From an uncultured Clostridia bacterium (lineage in GTDB: Bacteria; Bacillota; Clostridia; Christensenellales; Borkfalkiaceae), in contig CANROE010000020.1 in assembly GCA_947632195.1 (NCBI GenBank), positions 1 through 33,935 of the forward strand: a stretch of DNA of 33,935 nucleotides, in the 5' to 3' direction. Positions 1-8,067 of the stretch are shown piece by piece. The position numbers were made by a program, and so were the translations under genes. Under the pieces are notes generated by a model that saw only the letters and a list, made by a program, of their open reading frames with translations, did no database searches and had not been told where the DNA came from. Each line of letters opens with the position of its first letter. Position 1 is the first letter of the stretch.

Positions 1-360
1 CTTCGTTCCGCTCGAAATGACAGGGGGAGGACGGCGGAGATTTCTCGACTTCACTTCGTTCCGCTCGAAATGACAGGGGGACACTTCGTTCCGCTCGAAA
101 TGACATGGGGAGAGGACGGCGGAGATTTCTCGACTTCACTTCGTTCCGCTCGAAATGACAGGGGGACACTTCGTTCCGCTCGAAATGACAGGGGAGAGGG
201 CGGCGGAGATTTCTCGACTTCACTTCGTTTCGCTCGAAATGACAGGGGGGGACACTTCGTTCCGCTCGAAATGACAGGGGGAGGACGGCGGAGATTTCTC
301 GACTTCACTTCGTTCCGCTCGAAATGACAGGAGGGGCACTTCGTTTCGCTCGAAATGACA
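1..360. repeat. Tandem array of two alternating repeat units
   Basis: Nine copies of a 22-bp core ending in CGCTCGAAATGACA start at 1, 54, 84, 139, 169, 223, 255, 308 and 339. Spacing alternates between 53-55 bp and 30-32 bp, so the true unit is a dimer of about 85 bp. The long half carries an extra GGAGATTTCTCGACTTC arm that can pair with the core (ATTTC with GAAAT); the short half lacks it. The same arms recur singly in every long intergenic stretch of the window. Open frames across the array are low-complexity by-products and not genes. The array is cut by the window edge, so its full length is unknown. Confidence 0.93.
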
Positions 361-453
361 GGGAGCGGAATGAGTAGGGGAGGGGAGAGAGTAAGATATG
401 GGAGAGGAGTTGATAAAAGACGGAAAAAATTGCGGAAATGAGGGCAAAATCGG

Positions 454-482
454 TTGATTTTTTGTTGCTCTTCCGCTATAAT
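454..482 (+). promoter_or_regulatory. Promoter of rplS
   Basis: A -35 box TTGATT (454-459), a 17-bp spacer and a perfect -10 box TATAAT (477-482) form a sigma-A type promoter. It lies about 100 bp ahead of rplS and is the only good match in that interval. Transcription should start near 489. This is read by eye and not measured. Confidence 0.75.
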
Positions 483-488
483 GGACAG

Positions 489-584
489 GTGACTTTGGGT
501 ATTCCTCTGCCGTAGCACCCCAAGAATGCGTGCAAAATCAAGAACGGGTATGAATACTTTTTCAAATACACGGAGGTAAAGTCA
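489..584 (+). promoter_or_regulatory. Structured 5' leader of rplS
   Basis: The roughly 95-nt leader contains CTTTGGG and CCCCAAG arms (about 494-500 and 517-523) that form a short stem with one T/C mismatch. A clear Shine-Dalgarno ACGGAGG precedes the ATG. Ribosomal-protein L19 leaders acting in autoregulation are known in Firmicutes. Whether this belongs to that family is an inference from position only. Confidence 0.35.
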
Positions 585-929
585 ATGAAAGGTTTGATCG
601 AATCGATCGAGAAAGAAGGGCTCAAAGAGAATGTGCCCCAATTCAATGTGGGTGATACCGTTAAGGTCGGCTACCGCATCATCGAGGGCGGCAAGGAAAG
701 GATCCAGAACTTCGAGGGCGTCGTGATCGCCAAGAAACACGGCGGGATCCGCGAGACGTTCACCGTCCGCCGCCTCTCCTTCGGCGTCGGCGTGGAACGC
801 TGTTTCCCCCTGCATTCCCCGAAAGTAGCCTATGTGAATGTTGTGCGCGCGGGAAAAGTGAGAAGAGCAAAGCTCTACTACCTCAGAGGGCGCACGGGCA
901 AGGCGGCCAAGATCAAGGAATTGAAGTAA
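585..929 (+). CDS. rplS: 50S ribosomal protein L19
   Basis: L19 is a component of the large ribosomal subunit at the interface with the 30S subunit. The 114-residue product has the family's usual length. It shows the family pattern throughout: an N-terminal helix, the [15 protein letters not shown] segment near residue 18, [12 protein letters not shown] with TFTVRR near residues 43-61, [15 protein letters not shown], and a basic C-terminus with [15 protein letters not shown]. The start follows an ACGGAGG ribosome binding site. The gene has its own promoter (454-482) and terminator (947-974), so it is probably monocistronic. In many Firmicutes it follows trmD; here the upstream neighbour is a repeat array. 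Confidence 0.98.
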   Translation: MKGLIESIEKEGLKENVPQFNVGDTVKVGYRIIEGGKERIQNFEGVVIAKKHGGIRETFTVRRLSFGVGVERCFPLHSPKVAYVNVVRAGKVRRAKLYYLRGRTGKAAKIKELK

Positions 930-946
930 AAAGGGCAAAATCCCGA

Positions 947-974
947 AAGAGCGTCTCCTGCGGCGCTCTTTTTT
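947..974 (+). terminator. Intrinsic terminator of rplS
   Basis: AAGAGCG (947-953) pairs with CGCTCTT (964-970) across a 10-nt loop and runs into a T tract (969-974), 18 bp after the rplS stop codon. Confidence 0.85.
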
Positions 975-1083
975 CATGCGCGGCGGATCTCCCGCCCGTC
1001 CGCAAAAAGGGGAGACGCCCCGCCCCGATCTCCTTTTCCGCGCAAATGCGCTTGATTTTTTTTAAAAAAGCGGGCGAAAATCG

Positions 1084-1112
1084 TTTACAATTACGCGCGT
1101 TTCGGTTAGAAT
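1084..1112 (+). promoter_or_regulatory. Promoter of the 1145 membrane protein gene
   Basis: TTTACA (1084-1089), a 17-bp spacer and TAGAAT (1107-1112) resemble a sigma-A promoter. A second TATAAT at 1125-1130 lies closer to the start but has no good -35 at the right distance. The Shine-Dalgarno AAGGA is at 1131-1135. Confidence 0.55.
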
Positions 1113-1144
1113 AATATGCGACGATATAATAAGGAAACAATCGT

Positions 1145-3187
1145 ATGAAGAAAACAAATTTTTGGAAAAGAATGTCAGGATCGTTTCTCGCCTTCCTCAT
1201 TCTCGCACTCGTCTTTCTTGCGCTCGGGCTCGGGACGCTCGGCTCGCTCACCTCTACGGGCGACGCCTGCGCCCTCTCTTCCAAGCGGAACACGGACGGC
1301 AAGGAACCCTGCATCGTACTCAACATCACCGACCCCGGCCATGGAGAAGAGGGGCATGAGCACCGAGATCTCTACATCAAAGAGGTCTACTTCAACCTCG
1401 GCGGGATCTATACCGATTACGGCGAAACCGTCACCATCCAGATCGCGCGCGGAACTTCCAGCAGCAGCTCCTGGTACACCTACTCGGAGATCAGTTTCGC
1501 CAATTTCTACGAAGAACTCGGCGAGGGTGAGGAGTCGGCAGCGCCCATCACGGATTCCCTCTTCAACTGGGTAAAATACACCGTCTCGACCCAAAGCGGC
1601 TGGCGTATCGCAACCTACCCTTACTACCGCATTAAAGTAGACGGGGGCAGCGTGCTCATCAACGAGATCGTGTTCGTCGCCAACGACGAGGATACGACCA
1701 CCGAAGGAGAGCATGAGCCCGTGGTGCTCCGTCCCACCGTCTATGACGGCGAGAACGGCACCCTCCTGCCTTACGACAAGGACAATGGAGAGACTGCTGC
1801 GACCGCGATCGAGAAAGCAGCCGCGATCGTGGACAGTCCCCGCATGCCCTCCGTGACGCAGTCCTCCTACTTCCGCTACGGCGAGGAGGAGATCTATTCT
1901 TTGCTGACCATCTCCGAGATGAGGCTCGGCAAAAGCTATATCCAGGGAAACGTCTATCACCTCGATACCGTCTATAACAACCTCGGCAACGACATTCTTG
2001 CGTTCGGGACGCTCATCGGCGGCATGAGCCCCTTCGGGCTCCGCCTGATGCCCTTCCTCGCCTCCTTCGGCGTGCTCGTGTTTGGGTTCCTCCTCACGAG
2101 AAAACTCACGGGAAGCGATAAGGCGGGCCTGGTGTTCTCGGTGCTCTATGCCCTCTGCGGCGTGAGTATGAGCCTCGGACACTTCGGGACTCCCCTCATG
2201 ATCGGGCTCTTCTTTATCACCGCCGCGCTCTTCTTCGTGACGAAATTCTTCCGCGAGGGGTTGCGGTCGGCGACCTATCTTTCCGCCGTTCCCGTGCTCT
2301 TCGGCGGGCTGTTTACGGCGGCGGCGGTCTGCGTCAACGGCGCGTTCGTCATTCCCGCCGTCTGTATCGTCGGGCTGTTCGTGGCGGGGCTTGTCCGCCA
2401 GACGCGCAAGACGCGCGCCGCGCTCGATCTTGCCATCGACGCGGTGGAAGAGGACGAGAAGGGAGAAGCTCCCCGCACGGAAGGGACTTCCGAACCGAGA
2501 AAGAAACTCGCCGTCGCCCTCAAAGAGCACCGCTTCAAGGGGAGCGTCGCGGGGTGTATCTTCTTTGCATTCCTCATTTTCGGCGGGTTCCTCATCTCCG
2601 TACTTGCGGCTCTGCCCATGTACTTCCCTTACGTCAAGATCTATGACAATCCCGCCGATCCGCAAAAGAATATCTTCTACTTCATGTGGAAAGCCTTCTG
2701 CGGCGGCTTTGTCGGCAGCAATTATCTGACGCAGCCGCAGTCGGTGTGGAGCCCCTTCTATATCCTCTTCAAGGGAACGGGGACGAAGTTTGCGGTGACT
2801 GCCGCAGGTTCTCTCATCGCCGTTGCCTCCCTCGTCGCGGGCGTCGCCGGCGCAGTGGTCGCCATTTTAGCCCTTGCGCGCAAAGCAAACGACGAATCTT
2901 TCAAAGAGGAGCTCATCTCCTTGCTCATTCCGCTCGTGGGCGTTGTGGTCGGGCTCGTGACCGCCTCCTTTGTACAGGGCGGGCTTGCGTTCATGCTCCT
3001 TGCCTATGTCTGCCTGTTCGTGATCGCCGCAAAGGCGACCTCGGAAAAGGACGAAAAATACGCAAAGGTGGTAAATATCCTCTCCGTCATCTGCCTCTTT
3101 GCGCTTGCGGTGTGTTTCGGGCTCTTTGCGATATTTACCTTCTCGATCCCCACGGGATCGGGTTTCTTGTCCGCTTTCTGGGCATAA
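1145..3187 (+). CDS. Polytopic membrane protein with extracytoplasmic discoidin-like domain and GT-C (PMT/GT39-like) core
   Basis: This 680-residue protein has one N-terminal membrane segment (about residues 10-32), then an outside domain (about 45-195), then roughly nine or ten further membrane segments from about residue 280. The outside domain has IKEVYFNLG near residue 77 and INEIVFVANDE near 172, the pattern of F5/8 (discoidin)-like domains fused to membrane glycosyltransferases. The stretch GMSPFGLRLMPFLAS followed by LLTRKLTG resembles the GMTPFGWRFMG region of protein-mannosyltransferase (GT39) enzymes. The family's catalytic FDEIYH is matched only by EEEIYS, and HPPLGK only by NNLGND, so activity is doubtful. 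It has its own promoter and ends at a hairpin. Family assignment is by recall of motifs; the substrate is unknown. Confidence 0.6.
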   Translation: MKKTNFWKRMSGSFLAFLILALVFLALGLGTLGSLTSTGDACALSSKRNTDGKEPCIVLNITDPGHGEEGHEHRDLYIKEVYFNLGGIYTDYGETVTIQIARGTSSSSSWYTYSEISFANFYEELGEGEESAAPITDSLFNWVKYTVSTQSGWRIATYPYYRIKVDGGSVLINEIVFVANDEDTTTEGEHEPVVLRPTVYDGENGTLLPYDKDNGETAATAIEKAAAIVDSPRMPSVTQSSYFRYGEEEIYSLLTISEMRLGKSYIQGNVYHLDTVYNNLGNDILAFGTLIGGMSPFGLRLMPFLASFGVLVFGFLLTRKLTGSDKAGLVFSVLYALCGVSMSLGHFGTPLMIGLFFITAALFFVTKFFREGLRSATYLSAVPVLFGGLFTAAAVCVNGAFVIPAVCIVGLFVAGLVRQTRKTRAALDLAIDAVEEDEKGEAPRTEGTSEPRKKLAVALKEHRFKGSVAGCIFFAFLIFGGFLISVLAALPMYFPYVKIYDNPADPQKNIFYFMWKAFCGGFVGSNYLTQPQSVWSPFYILFKGTGTKFAVTAAGSLIAVASLVAGVAGAVVAILALARKANDESFKEELISLLIPLVGVVVGLVTASFVQGGLAFMLLAYVCLFVIAAKATSEKDEKYAKVVNILSVICLFALAVCFGLFAIFTFSIPTGSGFLSAFWA

Positions 3188-3191
3188 GGCT

Positions 3192-3211
3192 CTCCCGCAC
3201 GGCTGCGGGAG
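3192..3211 (+). terminator. GC hairpin between the 1145 gene and comM
   Basis: CTCCCGCA pairs perfectly with TGCGGGAG around a CGGC loop, 5 bp after the stop codon. No T tract follows, so it may weaken read-through or protect the upstream mRNA's 3' end instead of terminating fully. Confidence 0.4.
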
Positions 3212-3229
3212 CTTACAAAGGGGAAAAAT

Positions 3230-4750
3230 ATGATCGCGAAAATCATCTGTTATGCGCTTTCCGGACTTGACGGCATTCCCGTGGAAGTGGAGACGGACGT
3301 CAACAGGGGCGTGCCCACTTACGAAATGGTGGGGCTCCCCGATACCGCCGTCAAGGAGTCCAAGGAGCGGGTGCGCTCCGCGCTCAAAAACAGCGGGCTC
3401 CTTTTCCCCATGAACAGGATCACCATCAACTTTGCCCCTGCGGACCTGAAAAAAGAGGGCGCGTCCTTCGACCTCGCGATCGCCGTCTCTCTGCTCAAAG
3501 CCAGCGAACAGCTCATCGGCGCGAATGTGGAGGACGTCGTGTTCCTCGGCGAACTCGCCCTCAACGGCGACCTCCGCCCCATCAGCGGGCTGCTGCCCAT
3601 TCTCATCTCGGCAAAGGCACACGGGTTTACGCGGTTCGTCATTCCCGCCGCGAATGCAAAAGAAGCGCGCTTTTTGGGCGGCGCGGAAATTTATCCCGCC
3701 GAAACGCTGCTCGCCGTCGTAAAGCATCTCATCGGGTTCAAGCCCATTGAGCCGCTCCGGACGGCGGAATTCGCGGTCGGACATACGAAAACGCTCTCCG
3801 CCGATTTGAAATACGTCAAGGGACAGCCCGTTGCGCGGCGGGCGATCGAGATCGCCGTTGCGGGCGGGCATAACCTGCTCATGGTGGGGCCTCCCGGCAC
3901 GGGAAAGACCATGCTCGCAAGGTGTCTGCCCACGATCATGCCCGATCTCTCCTTCGAGGAGGCGCTCGAAATCACGAAGATCCACTCCGTGGCGGGCATT
4001 CTCGGGGAGGAGGGGATCGTGACCGAACGGCCCTTCCGCACCCCGCACCATACCGCCACCACCGTGTCGATGTGCGGCGGCGGAAACCGCGTCGTGCACC
4101 CCGGGGAAATTTCCCTCGCCCACGGCGGCGTGCTCTTTCTGGACGAGTTGCCCGAATATAAACGCTCCACCCTCGAAGCCCTCCGCCAGCCCCTCGAAGA
4201 CGGGAAGATCACCGTCTCCCGTGCGGGCGGGACGTTTACCTATCCCTCCCGCTTTATGCTCTGCGCGAGCATGAACCCATGCCCCTGCGGCAACTACGGC
4301 TCGGAAAATCTCGTGTGCACCTGCACCCCCGCCGAGATCAGGCGTTACCGCAAGAAAATTTCGGGACCCCTCCTCGACAGGATCGATCTTCAAGTGGAGG
4401 TGGACAACATCTCCTATGACGAGCTCACTTCGGACGAACTGCGCGAAGATTCCGCGACCGTGAAAGAACGCGTCAATATGGCGCGGAAGATCCAGCGCAA
4501 CCGCTTTTCCGAATATAAGCTCAATACCAATGCCGAAATGGGGGAGCGGGAACTCGACGAATTTTGCAGGCTCGGCTCCGAGAGCGAAACTATCCTGCGC
4601 AGCGCGTTTGAACGGATGAAACTCTCCGCACGGGCGCGGGCGCGTATCATCAAGGTCGCCCGTACCATCGCCGATCTCGACGGGTGCGAGGAGATCTTGC
4701 CCAAACACGTCTTTGAGGCGGTCTCCTACCGTCTCAACGAAAAATTCTGA
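3230..4750 (+). CDS. comM: YifB/ComM family Mg-chelatase-like AAA+ ATPase
   Basis: ComM is a hexameric helicase that drives branch migration of transformed single-stranded DNA into the chromosome. The 506-residue product has the whole family layout. The N-terminal Lon-like fold starts at residue 1 and includes GVPTYEMVGLPDTAVKESKERVRSAL. Walker A is GPPGTGKTMLARCLP (about residues 219-232), Walker B is GGVLFLDELPEY, and a cysteine cluster follows in SMNPCPCGNYG and CTCTPAEIRRY. Arginine-rich sensor residues follow in SGPLLDRIDLQVEV. Its stop overlaps the dprA start (TGATG at 4748-4752), implying translational coupling of two transformation proteins. Known in the family: ComM acts with DprA and RecA in competent bacteria. 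Whether this organism is competent cannot be read from the window. Confidence 0.95.
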   Translation: MIAKIICYALSGLDGIPVEVETDVNRGVPTYEMVGLPDTAVKESKERVRSALKNSGLLFPMNRITINFAPADLKKEGASFDLAIAVSLLKASEQLIGANVEDVVFLGELALNGDLRPISGLLPILISAKAHGFTRFVIPAANAKEARFLGGAEIYPAETLLAVVKHLIGFKPIEPLRTAEFAVGHTKTLSADLKYVKGQPVARRAIEIAVAGGHNLLMVGPPGTGKTMLARCLPTIMPDLSFEEALEITKIHSVAGILGEEGIVTERPFRTPHHTATTVSMCGGGNRVVHPGEISLAHGGVLFLDELPEYKRSTLEALRQPLEDGKITVSRAGGTFTYPSRFMLCASMNPCPCGNYGSENLVCTCTPAEIRRYRKKISGPLLDRIDLQVEVDNISYDELTSDELREDSATVKERVNMARKIQRNRFSEYKLNTNAEMGERELDEFCRLGSESETILRSAFERMKLSARARARIIKVARTIADLDGCEEILPKHVFEAVSYRLNEKF

Positions 4751-5814
4751 TGACAAAATATACCAACGAAGAAAAGGCGCTTATTTGGCTGTGCGCATTC
4801 GGAGAGCTCGAATCGCGGGAAAGAGCGGCGTTGCTCCGCATGGCGGGCACACCGAAAAAACTCTTTGAACGGTTTGAGTTTTTCTATGAAAAGACCTTTT
4901 CCGTCCCCACCGCGAGCAGCCTTGCGGAGCGCGAAACGCAGATCGCCGCGCTCCTCGGCGAGATGGAGGAAAAGGGGTATTTTGCCGTGACCGTGCTGAG
5001 CCCCGATTATCCGGAAGGGCTCAAAGCCGCCTTTCCGCCCCTCGTGCTGTTCGGCGCGGGAAAACGGGAACTTCTGAAAGAAGAGCTGTTCTGTATCGTC
5101 GGCTCCCGCGTGACCCCGCCCTGGGCGGAAAAGTTCGGAATGGAGATCGCCCGCGACCTGACGAGAAAATTTGCCGTCGTCACGGGACTTGCGGAGGGCG
5201 GTGACCTTGCCGCCGTTCACGGGGCGCTCCCCTGCGGAAAACTCATCAGCGTGCTCCCCTGCGGGCTCGACGAATGCTATCCCGCCGCGCACGCCTCCGT
5301 CAAAGAGGAGATCCGCCGCACGGGACTGCTGCTCAGCGAAGTTCCCTTCCGAGAGAAGGCGAGAAAGTATTCCTTCCATGCGCGCAACCGCATTCTTGCG
5401 GGACTGTGCAAGGGAGTGCTGGTGCTCTCCGCCGGCGAAAAGAGCGGCGCGCTGATCACCGCAAATACCGCGCTCGAATACGGAAGAGATGTGTTCGCGG
5501 TGCCCTATAACCCCGTCGTGGCGCAGGGTGCGGGCTGCAACGAACTCCTCAAAAAAGGCGCATATGTGTGCACTTGCACGCAGGATATTTTCGATTGCTA
5601 CGGCATTCTGCCGGAGACGAAAAAGCCCCTTTCCCTCTCGCCCGAAGAGGAGAAATTGTACTCGATCCTGCACGCCGAGGGAGAGCTGCATGCGGCCGTC
5701 CTCGCCGCGCGGGCGGGAATGCCCGTGTACGAGATCGCGGCGGTGCTCTCCGCGCTCGAACTCAAAGGGCTCGTCGTGAAGGCGGGCGGAAACAGATACG
5801 GGTGTGTGAAATAA
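4750..5814 (+). CDS. dprA: DNA-processing protein DprA
   Basis: DprA binds single-stranded DNA taken up during transformation and loads RecA onto it. The 354-residue product has a helical N-terminal region (to about residue 100) and the Rossmann-like core. In the core are CIVGSRVTPP, VVTGLAEGGDLAAVHGAL, SVLPCGLDECYPA, the RNRILAG motif and SGALITANTALEYGRDVFAVP. A C-terminal winged-helix-like segment follows from about residue 290 (EEKLYSILHAEGE to the end). The usual YPxxN is YPAAH here. The ATG overlaps the comM stop, so it depends on comM translation. topA starts 21 bp after its stop, in the same order as in many Firmicutes. Confidence 0.95.
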   Translation: MTKYTNEEKALIWLCAFGELESRERAALLRMAGTPKKLFERFEFFYEKTFSVPTASSLAERETQIAALLGEMEEKGYFAVTVLSPDYPEGLKAAFPPLVLFGAGKRELLKEELFCIVGSRVTPPWAEKFGMEIARDLTRKFAVVTGLAEGGDLAAVHGALPCGKLISVLPCGLDECYPAAHASVKEEIRRTGLLLSEVPFREKARKYSFHARNRILAGLCKGVLVLSAGEKSGALITANTALEYGRDVFAVPYNPVVAQGAGCNELLKKGAYVCTCTQDIFDCYGILPETKKPLSLSPEEEKLYSILHAEGELHAAVLAARAGMPVYEIAAVLSALELKGLVVKAGGNRYGCVK

Positions 5815-5835
5815 AGTTCGTAAAAAGAGGTTATT

Positions 5836-8067
5836 ATGGATCTTATCATCGTGGAGTCGCCGAGTAAGGCAAAGACAATTTCAAAATATCTCAAAGGAAA
5901 ATACCGTGTGGACGCTTCGGGCGGCCACATCCGCGATTTGCCGCAGAAAAAACTCGGCGTATCCGTGGCGCAGAACTTCGAGCCGCAGTACGTCACTTCT
6001 CCCGGGAAGGAGGAGACGATCAAACGCCTGACGGAGGAGGCGAAACGGGCGGGGAAAGTGTACCTCGCGACCGACCCCGACCGCGAAGGCGAGGCCATTT
6101 CGTGGCATCTCCAAACGGTGCTCGGGCTCGATTCGGACAAGGAGAACCGCATCGAATTCAACGAGATCTCCCCCAAAGCCGTGGAACGGGCGCTCGAACA
6201 CCCCCGCAAGATCGACTACAACCTCGTAGACGCACAACAGGCGCGCCGCGTGCTCGACAGGCTCGTCGGATACAAACTTTCCCCCCTTCTCAACAACAAG
6301 ATCCAGAACGGGCTCTCCGCAGGCAGGGTGCAGTCGGTGGCGCTACGCCTCGTCGTGGACAGGGAGCGGGAGATCAAAGCGTTCGTGCCCGAGGAATATT
6401 GGACGATCGCGGCGGAATTGCAAGACGGCGGGAAGAAATTTTCCTCCTTCCGCGCCCTGCTCGAAAAACGGGGCGGGAAGAAGTGCAAAGTCTCCTCCAA
6501 AGAACAGGCGGACGCCGTGCTTTCCGCACTGCGGGCGGGAACGTATCAGGTCGTCTCCGTGAAAAATTCGGTGACCAAATCGCATGCGCCCGCGCCCTTC
6601 ACCACAAGCACCCTGCAACAGGACGCCTCCAACAAACTCGGCATGACCGCGCCCGAGACCATGCTCATGGCGCAGCACCTCTATGAGGGCGTGGACGTCG
6701 AAGGGGAGGGGCACGTCGCCTTCGTCACCTATATCCGTACCGACTCCACCCGCGTCTCTTCGGACGCGCAGGCGGCCGCGCTCGGCTATATCGCGGAGAA
6801 GTACGGGAAAGAATACTGCCCCGCAAAACCCAATTTTTACGCCTCCAAGAAGGGCGCACAGGACGCGCATGAGGCGATCCGTCCCATCGACGTCAAACTC
6901 GCGCCCGATCTTGCCAAAAAAATGCTCGACCGCAAGCACTACAACGTCTACAAACTCATCTACGAGCGCTTTATCGCCTCGCAGATGGCCGAAGCGCAAT
7001 ACGATTCCATGCAGATCGAGATCGAAAACAGCGGCTATGGGCTGCGCGCGAGCGGAAAAGCGCTCCGTTTCGCGGGCTTTACCGCCGTGTACCAGGAATA
7101 CAAAAAGGAGGACGACGAGGAGACGAGCGGAAAACTGTTGCCTCCGCTCAAAGAGGGGGACAGCCTCGTCGCGCTCGGCGACAGCGCGGAACAAAAATTT
7201 ACCAAACCGCCCATCCGCTATACGGACGCCTCCCTCGTCAAGGCCATGGAGGACAAGGGGATCGGCCGTCCCTCCACTTACGCCTCCATCATCTCCGTGC
7301 TCAATAAACGCAAGTATGTGACCAAGGACGGCAAATACATGCTGCCCACCGAAGTCGCTTACCGCATTACCGATATGCTCGTGAAGTACTTTACCGATGT
7401 GATGGACGTCGGCTTTACCGCCGACATGGAGGAAAAACTCGACGAGATCGAGGACGGCGGCAAGGATTGGCATTCCATCATCGCCGCATTCTATCCGCCG
7501 TTTGAAGAAAAACTCCGCTTTGCAAGCTCGGACGGGGATGAGCTCACCGACATCCTCTGCGAAAAGTGCGGCCGCCCCATGGTGCGCAAGAGCGGGAAAT
7601 ACGGCAAATATCTCGCCTGCACGGGCTATCCCGCCTGCTCCAACATCATCAGCGAGGGAGAGGTGGAGACCACCGATACCCCCTGCCCCAAGTGCGGCGC
7701 CATGATGACGGTCAAGACGGGACGGTACGGGAAATTCCTCGCCTGCCCCAACTATCCGACCTGCCGCTCCACCCTTCCCTTTGAAACGGAGAAGAAGGAG
7801 ACGGTGTACGAGGGGATCTGCCCCGATTGCGGAAAACCCACCAAAAAACTCTTCTCCCGCACGGGCAAACCCTACTACGGGTGCAGCGGCTATCCCGCCT
7901 GCAAGTTCATGAGCTGGGATGTGCCCACGGGACAAAAGTGCCCCGTGTGCGGCGGGGCGCTCGTCTCTACCCCGAAGGGCGCGGTGAAGTGCTCCAATCG
8001 CGAGTGCTCTTATAAGCCCGAGAAACAGGAAAAGACGAAAAAAGCCCAAAAGGGTACAAACAAGTGA
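5836..8067 (+). CDS. topA: DNA topoisomerase I (type IA)
   Basis: TopA relaxes negative supercoils by single-strand cleavage through a phosphotyrosine. The 743-residue protein opens with the TOPRIM domain (LIIVESPSKAKTISKYL; acidic motif ATDPDREGEAI near residue 77). The active-site motif YIRTDSTRVS places the catalytic tyrosine at about residue 299. The C-terminus carries four CxxC zinc ribbons starting near residues 575, 616, 662 and 702; the last is followed by a lysine-rich tail. Length and number of ribbons are ordinary for Clostridia. The stop codon overlaps the GTG start of trmFO, so the two are translationally coupled. Confidence 0.97.
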   Translation: MDLIIVESPSKAKTISKYLKGKYRVDASGGHIRDLPQKKLGVSVAQNFEPQYVTSPGKEETIKRLTEEAKRAGKVYLATDPDREGEAISWHLQTVLGLDSDKENRIEFNEISPKAVERALEHPRKIDYNLVDAQQARRVLDRLVGYKLSPLLNNKIQNGLSAGRVQSVALRLVVDREREIKAFVPEEYWTIAAELQDGGKKFSSFRALLEKRGGKKCKVSSKEQADAVLSALRAGTYQVVSVKNSVTKSHAPAPFTTSTLQQDASNKLGMTAPETMLMAQHLYEGVDVEGEGHVAFVTYIRTDSTRVSSDAQAAALGYIAEKYGKEYCPAKPNFYASKKGAQDAHEAIRPIDVKLAPDLAKKMLDRKHYNVYKLIYERFIASQMAEAQYDSMQIEIENSGYGLRASGKALRFAGFTAVYQEYKKEDDEETSGKLLPPLKEGDSLVALGDSAEQKFTKPPIRYTDASLVKAMEDKGIGRPSTYASIISVLNKRKYVTKDGKYMLPTEVAYRITDMLVKYFTDVMDVGFTADMEEKLDEIEDGGKDWHSIIAAFYPPFEEKLRFASSDGDELTDILCEKCGRPMVRKSGKYGKYLACTGYPACSNIISEGEVETTDTPCPKCGAMMTVKTGRYGKFLACPNYPTCRSTLPFETEKKETVYEGICPDCGKPTKKLFSRTGKPYYGCSGYPACKFMSWDVPTGQKCPVCGGALVSTPKGAVKCSNRECSYKPEKQEKTKKAQKGTNK

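Noticed and set aside
1-360. CRISPR array
   Set aside because: The intervals between cores are themselves repeated, not unique spacers, the repeat is not of CRISPR form, and no cas gene is present.
51-518. Open frames on both strands across the repeat array
   Set aside because: They translate the same short peptides repeatedly (for example VISSGTK or SARNDRG), have no start signals and arise from repeat unit lengths. They are a known kind of spurious ORF.
2867-4756. Long minus-strand open frame across comM
   Set aside because: comM on the plus strand is unmistakable; the antisense translation has no family features. The same holds for the other long antisense frames over topA, hslU, hisS and trmFO.
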